From Nitrosopumilales archaeon (GTDB lineage Archaea; Thermoproteota; Nitrososphaeria; Nitrososphaerales; Nitrososphaeraceae), in assembly GCA_009665115.1 (NCBI GenBank), contig WJXE01000132.1:1-5503 (forward strand): 5,503 nt of DNA, in the 5' to 3' direction. The translations under genes were made by a program, and so were the position numbers. The notes below the pieces were generated by a model. That model saw only the letters and a program-made list of their open reading frames with translations. It did not search any database and had not been told where the DNA came from. Within the stretch, counting starts at the first letter, position 1. The number at the start of each line of letters is the position of its first letter. Below, one piece after another: positions 1 to 5,463 of the stretch.

Positions 1-9
1 GTATGTATG

Positions 10-17
10 TATATAAA
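10..17 (+). promoter_or_regulatory. TATA box of the first gene
   Basis: The sequence TATATAAA is a near-ideal archaeal TATA box. In archaea transcription starts about 26 bases after the centre of the box, which puts the start near position 40. That leaves a leader of about 32 bases before the ATG at 72. The box lies inside the longer open frame that begins at position 3, which argues against translation starting there. Confidence 0.6.
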
Positions 18-71
18 GTCGAGGATGTTAAAGTCTATTATGATTCAAGGATTTCCTTCTTGATCTACAAG

Positions 72-494
72 ATGACAACTATGTCTGAAGAAATTAAAGA
101 AATCAAGAGAGTATATGCAGGGTTAGAGACACTATACCACACTTATTTTCCAAAATCAGATCCATCTTTAATTGATGATTTGCTGAGGCGTCTGCAAAAA
201 GATCCCAACATTACTCCGATATATATGGTTGAAGTGTTCACAAAACCAGGCGTAAATCCTGAAGCAGCAAAAAAATATATCTTTGATAAAACCAGAATGG
301 TTCCTGCAATCTACGAGAATGGAACACTTTTTGTAGCTAATCACAAACTAACCTTGGAGATGCTCAGAGAAATATCTAATTCTGATGATGTCTTAGAAGT
401 AGCTGGCGAATATACTGGAAACATAACATCTACAGGATCATCCCATGTGCATTCAGATCATTGTCCTCTACGCAACCTTGACTACGCCTACTAG
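72..494 (+). CDS. Conserved-looking protein of unknown function with His/Cys tail
   Basis: This 140-aa soluble protein is not assigned to a named family. The frame is open from position 3, but a TATA box at 10-17 makes a start there unlikely. I chose the ATG at 72; the ATG at 81 (MSEEIKEIKR) is almost as good, and neither has a clear ribosome binding site. The first 45 residues look helical and amphipathic (IKEIKRVYAGLETLY, then LIDDLLRRLQKD). They are followed by a strand-like segment IYMVEVFT (50-57), a helix at 63-71 and further alternating elements up to EVAGEYTG (109-116), which suggests a small alpha/beta fold. There is no signal peptide or membrane span. The last residues, HVHSDHC (125-131), carry three His and one Cys that could bind a metal, but this is only inference. 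My impression is that similar proteins occur in Nitrososphaerota; I cannot verify this here. Confidence 0.8.
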   Translation: MTTMSEEIKEIKRVYAGLETLYHTYFPKSDPSLIDDLLRRLQKDPNITPIYMVEVFTKPGVNPEAAKKYIFDKTRMVPAIYENGTLFVANHKLTLEMLREISNSDDVLEVAGEYTGNITSTGSSHVHSDHCPLRNLDYAY

Positions 495-540
495 GAAAAT
501 CGTTGTGAAATTAAATTTATGTAGCTTTTAATACGCAGGA

Positions 541-548
541 TTTTATTT
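541..548 (+). terminator. Possible T-rich terminator after the first gene
   Basis: Archaeal RNA polymerase can terminate at T-rich runs without a hairpin. TTTTATTT at 541-548, preceded by CTTTTA at 525-530, lies about 30 to 55 bases behind the stop codon at 492-494. The runs are short, so the call is weak. Confidence 0.3.
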
Positions 549-934
549 AACATGCAAGGAAGATAATGTCATTAAATATTCAGAAAATGATCTCGTGCGG
601 TAGGCATGGACGGAAGTTATTGCCAGTGTATGATCGGACCTGTGACTGGTGCATTTCTTAGATACAAGATAATTTCCTCTCCAATGATTAGGAGCCATTC
701 CAGTTAATGTATTATTTGTAGCGATAATACTAAAGAATTTCGGCCTTAAAGGCAACGTATGTTTTAAAATGCTTAAGTGAATGTCAAAGCATACAGCAGA
801 TAGCAAGGGCTTTTAACGATATTCTTATAGTAACAGAATTGGTTATCACAGGAGCAGCATTCTCTCCATCTCACGACACAGGCCTTGTAACGCTTTAACA
901 GTGTATTCCTTCAAAGTTGTTTAGATAGGAAGAT
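549..934. other. Stretch without an intact gene; possibly decayed sequence
   Basis: About 390 bases with no convincing gene. The longest open frame, on the minus strand at 543-806, has few G-starting codons and no family resemblance. Short protein-like scraps interrupted by stops appear in several frames. One on the plus strand at 708-746 reads CIICSDNTKEFRP, with a C-x2-C pair reminiscent of the zinc-ribbon head of some transposases. Another on the minus strand at 846-914 reads LKEYTVKALQGLCREMERML. These could be gene remains, but each is short enough to arise by chance. I see no tRNA, rRNA, snoRNA box pair or direct repeats. Confidence 0.4.
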
Positions 935-964
935 TTTGGCAAGATAAGAGATAGACTTGCCAAA
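935..964. repeat. Perfect 9-bp inverted repeat (hairpin) upstream of the helicase
   Basis: TTTGGCAAG (935-943) and CTTGCCAAA (956-964) are exact reverse complements around a 12-base loop. A T-G wobble at 934/965 could add a tenth pair. The element ends 25 bases before the TATA box of the helicase gene. It therefore lies outside the predicted helicase mRNA and could act as a DNA operator, or as the 3' end of an RNA arriving from upstream. No T-run follows it, so it is not a bacterial-style terminator. Confidence 0.55.
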
Positions 965-989
965 GGGTTGTTGTTCGAAGCATCTACTA

Positions 990-999
990 TTATATATTT
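990..999 (+). promoter_or_regulatory. TATA box of the DEAD-box helicase gene
   Basis: TTATATATTT is a strong archaeal TATA box. The expected transcription start, about 26 bases beyond its centre, falls near 1018-1022. This leaves a leader of only about 4 to 8 bases before the ATG at 1026. The mRNA would be nearly leaderless, which agrees with the lack of a Shine-Dalgarno sequence. A three-codon mini-frame ATG-AGA-ACC-TAG at 1012-1023 lies just upstream of the predicted transcription start and is probably not transcribed. Confidence 0.65.
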
Positions 1000-1025
1000 C
1001 GTAATACTAAAATGAGAACCTAGAG

Positions 1026-2378
1026 ATGCCAACTACTACTAAAACAACAATCACATTTCAACAATTAGGACTGAGTGCTTTAATACTCAAAGCACTCAAA
1101 GAAAATGGATTTGAGGCCCCTTTTCCTATCCAAGAGGCTGCTATACCGTTACTTTTAAAAGGTGTAGATGTAATCGGTCAGGCTCACACAGGAACTGGCA
1201 AGACAGCAGCCTTTGCACTACCGATATTGACCAAGATTAAGATTAGGCGTAATGGTCCAATACAAGCACTGATACTTGTCCCGACACGAGAACTAGCTTT
1301 GCAAGTTACAAAAGAAATTAATAAATTCGCAAAGTACACTGGAATTAGAACTGTTGCCATATACGGGGGACAAAGTATCGTCCTTCAATATAATCAGTTA
1401 AGAAGAGGCATACAAATAGTAGTCGCAACACCCGGTAGATTGATTGATCATGTAAAGCAGGATTCTATCCAGTTGGATGAGGTAAAGTTTGTTGTTCTTG
1501 ACGAGGCAGATAGAATGCTCGATATGGGCTTTATTGATGATATAAAGTCCATATTGTTTTATGTAAGTGAAGACAGACAAACATGCCTGTTCTCTGCAAC
1601 TATGCCACCAGAAATTATGAGAGTAGCTCAGGAATATATGCATGATGCTAAAGAGGTAATGTTGAATCAAGAAGAATTAAGTCTTGACACCATAGAGCAA
1701 TCTTATCTTGTTGTTCCTGAAAGAGAAAAATTCAAACACCTTTGTAATTTCATTAAGAAAAGAGATAAGAAACAAACAATTGTTTTTGCTGCTACCAAAC
1801 AAAGAACACAAAGACTTGCAAACGAACTAAAACAAGAGGGTTTTAAAGCAATCACAATCCATGGCGATCTTTCACAAAGGGAGAGAGACAATGCAATGTA
1901 TAGATTCAAGAAAGGTACTGATGACATACTGGTAGCAACTGATATTGCAGCAAGAGGTATTGATGTTCCAGCAGTAGGTCATGTTATCAATTACGATGTT
2001 CCAATTGAACCGTTGATGTACTTTCATAGAATTGGAAGAACTGCTCGAGCTGGTGGCACAGGTAAAGCCATATCTTTAGTATCGCAAGATAGGGTTGACG
2101 ATTTTGGTAGAATTTTGAGGAAGACAGAACAACCAATACGGAGGCTTAATGAAGAGATGGGAATTACAGTTCCTACTACTCAAAAGCGTCCATATGATAG
2201 ATATCAACCAAGACCAAGTTATTCGCATAACAGCGGCCACAGAAGTCGTGGTGATTATGGTGGTAATAGAAATATGCGCAGTTATAGAGAACAGCGAGGT
2301 GATAATCGCAGTAGTAGATATGGTAGAGACAATCGCGGTAGTAGATATGGTAGAGAACGGGCTAGAAGTTATTCCTAG
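1026..2378 (+). CDS. DEAD-box ATP-dependent RNA helicase with Arg/Gly-rich tail
   Basis: This 450-aa cytoplasmic enzyme unwinds short RNA duplexes and remodels RNA-protein complexes using ATP. Every signature of the family is present. RecA domain 1 has the Q motif (F11 and GFEAPFPIQ, 28-36), Walker A AHTGTGKT (53-60), PTRELA (86-91), a GG pair (114-115), TPGR (135-138), DEAD (159-162) and SAT (190-192). RecA domain 2 has IVFAAT (252-257), QxxR (284-287), ATDIAARGID (304-313) and HRIGRTAR (334-341). From about residue 386 the tail is low in complexity and rich in Arg, Gly, Tyr, Ser and Asn. It includes two 9-residue repeats, DNRSSRYGR and DNRGSRYGR, typical of disordered RNA-binding extensions that raise substrate affinity. 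Archaeal helicases of this kind are often linked to cold adaptation, ribosome assembly or RNA turnover; which applies here cannot be read from the sequence. The start ATG fits the nearly leaderless promoter. Confidence 0.97.
   Translation: MPTTTKTTITFQQLGLSALILKALKENGFEAPFPIQEAAIPLLLKGVDVIGQAHTGTGKTAAFALPILTKIKIRRNGPIQALILVPTRELALQVTKEINKFAKYTGIRTVAIYGGQSIVLQYNQLRRGIQIVVATPGRLIDHVKQDSIQLDEVKFVVLDEADRMLDMGFIDDIKSILFYVSEDRQTCLFSATMPPEIMRVAQEYMHDAKEVMLNQEELSLDTIEQSYLVVPEREKFKHLCNFIKKRDKKQTIVFAATKQRTQRLANELKQEGFKAITIHGDLSQRERDNAMYRFKKGTDDILVATDIAARGIDVPAVGHVINYDVPIEPLMYFHRIGRTARAGGTGKAISLVSQDRVDDFGRILRKTEQPIRRLNEEMGITVPTTQKRPYDRYQPRPSYSHNSGHRSRGDYGGNRNMRSYREQRGDNRSSRYGRDNRGSRYGRERARSYS
2304..2356 (+). 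repeat. 27-bp tandem repeat in the helicase tail
   Basis: Two 26-base copies lie 27 bases apart (2304-2329 and 2331-2356). They differ at one base, A at 2310 against G at 2337, which changes Ser to Gly. The unit length is a multiple of three, so copies can be gained or lost without breaking the frame. The near-identity at the DNA level points to a recent duplication that lengthened the RNA-binding tail. Confidence 0.85.
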
Positions 2379-2471
2379 CCGAAGAAATAAAATCAGTTAT
2401 TTATCTCTTGGTGAAAATCTCGTGATGTGATAATCCTGGAGTACTACTAGCAGTGCTGTTAATCTGGTTAG

Positions 2472-2663
2472 CTAAAGAAGATAATGTTGTAAGGGATGAA
2501 GAATAGATCCTGACATGGTTGTGTTGATATTATTAGTAGAGGATGTATTATTAGGAGAAGATGATGATGCAAACACTGCTGCCGTAAATAGTGATGATGA
2601 AAATACTGCCATGGCTATGCCTAAAATCAATATTGTTGTTGTTACTAATAAGATATTTGTCAT
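2472..2663 (-). CDS. Small exported Ser/Thr/Asn-rich protein, possibly frameshifted
   Basis: Read on the minus strand from ATG 2663 this gives 63 aa. An upstream in-frame ATG at 2681 would add MLYSSF. The N-terminus looks like a signal peptide: a hydrophobic core (ILLVTTTILILGIAMAVF, 4-21) and an AVFA site near residue 32, followed by SSSSPNNTSSTNNINTT. Short hydrophilic S/T/N-rich tails of this kind are common in secreted Nitrososphaerota proteins. A TATA-like ACATATTA (2691-2684) lies about 25 bases ahead of the 2663 start, which fits leaderless transcription. The C-terminus is odd. After residue 54 the frame turns into LHPLQHYLL and stops, whereas the neighbouring frame continues S/T/N-rich (SSLANQINSTASSTPGLS) to a stop at 2401-2403. 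One lost base around 2490-2505 would explain this and restore about 87 aa. The opposite-strand frame over the same bases is judged to be its shadow. Function unknown. Confidence 0.5.
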   Translation of the reverse strand: MTNILLVTTTILILGIAMAVFSSSLFTAAVFASSSSPNNTSSTNNINTTMSGSILHPLQHYLL

Positions 2664-2725
2664 AAAAGACGAATATAACATTCCTAATATGTGGTGGGTG
2701 ATGTTCGGAGGGTTAGGAGTTACTT

Positions 2726-2736
2726 CGTATATGTAA
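2726..2736. promoter_or_regulatory. TATA-like element in the divergent small-gene region
   Basis: GTATATGTA on the plus strand, TACATATAC on the minus strand, lies between the minus-strand exported-protein gene and the plus-strand membrane-protein gene. On the minus strand it would start RNA near 2705, about 25 bases before the ATG at 2681. For the plus-strand ATG at 2751 it is a few bases too close for a normal start, so it fits the minus gene better. The call rests on position only. Confidence 0.3.
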
Positions 2737-2750
2737 TGGGGTTGAAGTAA

Positions 2751-2930
2751 ATGACGCTAATAGATTTTAGACGATTATTTGGAATTTTATTTACTACGTT
2801 TATCCTGATCTTGGTATTTATTTTTCTAATAGTTGTTATAGCTGAGAAGTTAAGTATAATCACAGCCTCAATTCTGATCATAATACCATTAATTATTAGG
2901 TATGTATTTTACACTATAACTAAAATTTAG
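2751..2930 (+). CDS. 59-aa small membrane protein with two predicted spans
   Basis: ATG 2751 to TAG 2928-2930 encodes 59 residues. The start is fixed: the codon directly before the ATG is an in-frame TAA (2748-2750). A weak purine-rich GGTTGAAG (2739-2747, beginning GGGGTTGAAG at 2737) precedes it. The protein begins MTLIDFRR. Span 1 follows (GILFTTFILILVFIFLIVV, 11-29), then a tight turn with E32 and K33, then span 2 (about 34-49, rich in Ile), ending in RYVFYTITKI. Two Arg before span 1 and Arg50 after span 2 suggest a hairpin with both ends in the cytoplasm. There are no motifs beyond the hydrophobic segments, so the role is unknown. AT-rich sequence can yield hydrophobic frames by chance, but the two-span pattern with charges at the turns supports a real gene. 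It lies divergent to the small exported protein, and the two might be functionally linked. Confidence 0.6.
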   Translation: MTLIDFRRLFGILFTTFILILVFIFLIVVIAEKLSIITASILIIIPLIIRYVFYTITKI

Positions 2931-2945
2931 AAGTATGCAAGAACC

Positions 2946-3137
2946 CTATCCTACCTCATTTAACCCCTCAAAGTAACGAACTACCACCCACGCAGCCTCA
3001 GTGCCCTCCTGAAAATCTACCATGATAGAACTAAACATGCATACATTATGACAAACCTCCGCAGATTCGGATGTTGCGGAGGTAATTTCTTGTCTGTAAG
3101 AGTCTGAGACTTTAGCGGAAAGTTCCGTAATAGCCCG
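2946..3137 (-). pseudogene. Coding-like minus-strand stretch without a usable start (probable gene remnant)
   Basis: On the minus strand the frame from 3137 to the stop TAG at 2948-2946 is open for 63 codons, bounded upstream by TAG at 3140-3138. It reads like real protein, with segments ITELSAKVSDSYRQEI, SATSESAEVC and EGTEAAWVVVRYFEGLNEVG. About 27 of 63 codons begin with G and about two thirds begin with a purine, a coding signature that plain intergenic DNA lacks. The first ATG is only at 3038 (MFSSIMVDF), leaving 30 aa; no ATG, GTG or TTG exists earlier. The likeliest reading is the 3' remnant of a gene whose 5' part was lost or frameshifted where the topoisomerase promoter now lies. A short functional peptide from ATG 3038 or 3023, or a rare ATT start near 3131, are alternatives. 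I do not recognise the family. Confidence 0.4.
3055..3083. repeat. Perfect 9-bp inverted repeat, GC-rich stem
   Basis: ACCTCCGCA (3055-3063) and TGCGGAGGT (3075-3083) are exact reverse complements around an 11-base loop. The stem is 6 of 9 G or C in a strongly AT-rich setting, so an RNA hairpin here would be stable. It lies about 60 bases before the topoisomerase TATA box and inside the minus-strand gene remnant. It may be the end of the 2751-2930 transcript, a regulator site, or simply part of the old coding sequence. Confidence 0.5.
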
Positions 3138-3140
3138 CTA
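3113..3140. promoter_or_regulatory. Overlapping dyads abutting the topoisomerase TATA box (possible operator)
   Basis: TAGCGG (3113-3118) pairs with CCGCTA (3135-3140). Nested in its left half, CGGAA-AG-TTCCG (3116-3127) is a compact 12-base dyad. The two foldings share bases and exclude each other. The block ends just one base before the TATA box, where archaeal repressors and activators often bind. A regulatory role is inferred from position and symmetry only. Confidence 0.35.
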
Positions 3141-3141
3141 A

Positions 3142-3158
3142 TTATATTAGTTATAGTA
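3142..3158 (+). promoter_or_regulatory. TATA boxes of the topoisomerase gene
   Basis: Two candidates lie close together: TTATATTA (3142-3149) and TTATAGTA (3151-3158). The first predicts a transcription start near 3172, with a 9-base leader containing AAGG (3172-3175). The second predicts a start at the TTG itself (3181), making the mRNA leaderless. The first matches the consensus better. Confidence 0.55.
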
Positions 3159-3180
3159 GAGTAGAATAAGCAAGGCAGAT

Positions 3181-5415
3181 TTGAGTTTAACCAGGATTGC
3201 TCACTCACCTTATACGCTTGTAGTTTGTGAAAAGCCTAATGCTGCAAGAAGAATAGCGCAAGCTCTAGGAACCTTGAGTTTCAAAGAAATATCTGCTTTA
3301 GAGATCGTAGGAAGAAGAGGACTGCCACCTGTATTTTCTGTTGTAAACCGTAATAATCAACCCTTTGTGGTATGCTCAGCACTGGGTCACTTGTACGGTT
3401 TGGTGGATGTTAACAGGAACCGAAGTACGTATCCTGTGTTTGACGTTAAATGGATGCCAGTTTTAAAAAAGAGAAATCCAAAAGGCCCAAAGACAGCCAC
3501 AAGATCTGTACAGATCATAAAGTCGATATTCTTGCTTTCCCAAAAAGCTACAAGCTTTATTCATGCTTGTGATTATGATCAAGAAGGTGAAGTAATTGGT
3601 TATAATGTTCTCGAATATGCGTGTAAGAACAAATATGAAAGTTCACTAAGAGCTAAATTTTCAACTCTCACAGATGAGGAAATAAGAAATTCATTTGATA
3701 ATCTGTTAAAACCAAGCAAAGGATTAGCTGAAGCTGGGAGATCTCGTCATATGATAGATTTTATTTATGGAGTTAACCTTTCCAGAGCCCTTACACAATC
3801 TTTTAAGGTCAGTAACGATCGCAAAAGGTATTGTAACCTGTCAATAGGTAGGGTTCAGGGCCCGACTCTTGCTTTCGTGGTGGACCGAGAGATGGAGATC
3901 ACACGACATGTCCCGGAACCGTACTGGAATATATCTGGAGAATTTGAAAAAAATGGACATATAATTAAGGTGCATTATTACCAGCAAAAAATAAGCACAC
4001 TATCTGAAGCCACTTCAATAGTCAATGCCTGCACAAACGAAGACGGTAAGATTACCGGAATAGAAAATCAAAAGGTCACGTTCAAAGCTCCAACCCCTTT
4101 CAACCTCGGTGATCTGCAGAAGGAAGCATATAGGGTATTCAAATTTTCACCCAGCTATACACTAACAATTGCAGAGAAACTATACATTGGTGCACTGATT
4201 TCTTATCCCAGGACATCTAGCCAAAAGCTCCCTACGTCAATAAACTACAAGAAAATTATCTCAGGTCTTTCCAAAATTCTTTTTCTTGTTGGCAGCAGCA
4301 ATAACGAAAGTACTGGCAGAAGTGGTATCTATATTACCCTCGCTAAGAGCCTGCTTGCAAGAGATAATCTTTCTCCAAATGAAGGAAGCAAAACGGATCC
4401 CGCCCATCCAGCAATTTACCCAACAGGAGAGAAGCCAAAAGGTAAACTTAAAGCTGTTGAAGTCAAATTATTCGATCTCATAATCAGAAGGTTTTTGGCA
4501 ACTTTTGGCGATCCAGCGATAAGTGGGCACACAACAATCACGATCCTTGTGAAGGATAACTACGTTTTCAGAGCTGACGGAAATAAAATGCTTTACGAGG
4601 GATGGATGTATTTTTACAAACCATATGATAATCGATCTGACATTGAAACTGATCTACCAGAGCTACATGAGGGTGACATACTAAGAAATGTGGTTGTAAG
4701 AATGGATGCGAGGTTTACCCAACCTCCTCCCAGATTCAATCAAGCCAGCTTACTGGAAGAAATGGAAAAAGAAAAGATTGGCACTAAAGCAACAAGATCG
4801 GAGGTTATCAACACTCTCTTTAAGAGAAATTATATTAGTAGTACTAGTACTCACCACAGAAAAAATAATGGAATAGGAGGAATTGAGGCTACGGGGGTTG
4901 GATTTGCAATAATACAATCAATGCGCAAATACATACCAAGTATAGTATCTACGGAGCTTACTAGATCTATGGAAGAACAACTAGAACATATTGAGTCAGG
5001 CAAAGCCAAGAGTTCGCTTGTAATAGGTTATGCGATAAATAAAATAAAAGAAGCAGTAGTACCTTTCAAGGAAAAGGAGACTGAGATAGGCCGTCAAATA
5101 ACTGATGCAGTAATAAGTACTCAGAATAAGCATCAGCAGAGGGTGCTAGGGAATTGTCCTATGTGTAGTAAGGGAGTCCTAAAAATCATAAGATCGAGTG
5201 TAACAAAAAAAAGATTCGCAGGATGTTCTAATTATTCTTCTGGTGGATGTAAGGCAATCGCTCCACTACCGCAGAAAGGATCAATAGAAACTATGGACAA
5301 GACCTGTGATCTATGCCGATGGCCAGTAGTCAAGACCGTCTTTGCAGGTCAGGCAAAACATCACTGGGAATTCTGTATTAATATGCAATGTCCGTCAAAA
5401 AAGGGACAGCGATAA
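3181..5415 (+). CDS. topA: Type IA DNA topoisomerase, archaeal type
   Basis: This 744-aa enzyme cuts one DNA strand through a 5'-phosphotyrosine link, passes a strand and reseals. Such enzymes relax negative supercoils or separate linked DNA without ATP. The TOPRIM domain has VVCEKPNAARRIA with catalytic E17, SALGHLYGL (66-74) and the acidic triad D131-Y-D133-Q-E135. The core follows with AGRSRHMIDFIYGVNLSRAL (185-204), SIGRVQGPTL (221-230) and the active-site loop ISYPRTSSQ, Y342 being the nucleophile. Then come HPAIYPTG (409-416) and GTKATRSE (534-541). The C-terminus holds two four-cysteine modules: C659, C662, C682, C690 and C709, C712, C732, C737. They probably bind zinc and DNA. There is no fused helicase domain, so it is not a reverse gyrase. 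TTG 3181 is the only plausible start: an in-frame stop lies at 3157-3159, no ATG or GTG lies between, and the TOPRIM strand begins only a few residues on. It appears to be transcribed alone. Confidence 0.96.
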   Translation: MSLTRIAHSPYTLVVCEKPNAARRIAQALGTLSFKEISALEIVGRRGLPPVFSVVNRNNQPFVVCSALGHLYGLVDVNRNRSTYPVFDVKWMPVLKKRNPKGPKTATRSVQIIKSIFLLSQKATSFIHACDYDQEGEVIGYNVLEYACKNKYESSLRAKFSTLTDEEIRNSFDNLLKPSKGLAEAGRSRHMIDFIYGVNLSRALTQSFKVSNDRKRYCNLSIGRVQGPTLAFVVDREMEITRHVPEPYWNISGEFEKNGHIIKVHYYQQKISTLSEATSIVNACTNEDGKITGIENQKVTFKAPTPFNLGDLQKEAYRVFKFSPSYTLTIAEKLYIGALISYPRTSSQKLPTSINYKKIISGLSKILFLVGSSNNESTGRSGIYITLAKSLLARDNLSPNEGSKTDPAHPAIYPTGEKPKGKLKAVEVKLFDLIIRRFLATFGDPAISGHTTITILVKDNYVFRADGNKMLYEGWMYFYKPYDNRSDIETDLPELHEGDILRNVVVRMDARFTQPPPRFNQASLLEEMEKEKIGTKATRSEVINTLFKRNYISSTSTHHRKNNGIGGIEATGVGFAIIQSMRKYIPSIVSTELTRSMEEQLEHIESGKAKSSLVIGYAINKIKEAVVPFKEKETEIGRQITDAVISTQNKHQQRVLGNCPMCSKGVLKIIRSSVTKKRFAGCSNYSSGGCKAIAPLPQKGSIETMDKTCDLCRWPVVKTVFAGQAKHHWEFCINMQCPSKKGQR

Positions 5416-5432
5416 ACCCCCCTAAATAGAAA

Positions 5433-5441
5433 TTTGTTTTT
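5433..5441 (+). terminator. T-rich terminator after the topoisomerase gene
   Basis: TTTGTTTTT lies about 18 bases behind the TAA at 5413-5415. A T-run of this size is the usual termination signal for archaeal RNA polymerase. A C6 run (5417-5422) lies between the stop codon and the T-run. Confidence 0.5.
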
Positions 5442-5449
5442 AGAGACCG

Positions 5450-5463
5450 GATCGACAACGATC
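5450..5463. repeat. Small perfect hairpin GATCG-ACAA-CGATC
   Basis: A 5-bp perfect stem with a 4-base loop lies directly after the T-rich terminator candidate. It could stabilise the RNA 3' end or belong to the next transcription unit, which is outside the window. It is too short to interpret further. Confidence 0.35.

Noticed and set aside
543..806. 87-codon open frame on the minus strand
   Set aside because: Starts with TTG, has low G-first codon use and no recognisable domain, and the frame lacks the bias seen in the real genes here.
970..985. GTTCGAAGC resembling a tRNA T-loop
   Set aside because: No flanking T-stem, acceptor stem or anticodon arm can be formed around it.
1398..1670. 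90-codon minus-strand frame inside the helicase gene
   Set aside because: Opposite strand of conserved DEAD-box motifs; its composition follows from the helicase codons.
1703..1927. 74-codon minus-strand frame inside the helicase gene
   Set aside because: Same reason: antisense shadow of the second RecA domain.
2360..2380. 6-bp inverted repeat GGCTAG/CTAGCC across the helicase stop codon
   Set aside because: Short stem with a 9-base loop and no T-run directly after; too weak to call a terminator.
2149..2430. 93-codon plus-strand frame overlapping the helicase tail
   Set aside because: Shifted reading of the repetitive Arg/Gly-rich tail, giving a monotonous Val/Ile-rich product.
2515..2736. 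73-codon plus-strand frame
   Set aside because: Antisense of the signal-peptide-like minus-strand gene; its acidic run is the complement of the Ser-rich segment, and no membrane or domain pattern makes sense.
3017..3208. 63-codon minus-strand frame overlapping the topoisomerase start
   Set aside because: Overlaps the topA start, uses a GTG start, and a different minus frame in the same place shows much better coding bias.
4286..4483. 65-codon plus-strand frame inside the topoisomerase gene
   Set aside because: Out-of-frame reading within a conserved enzyme.
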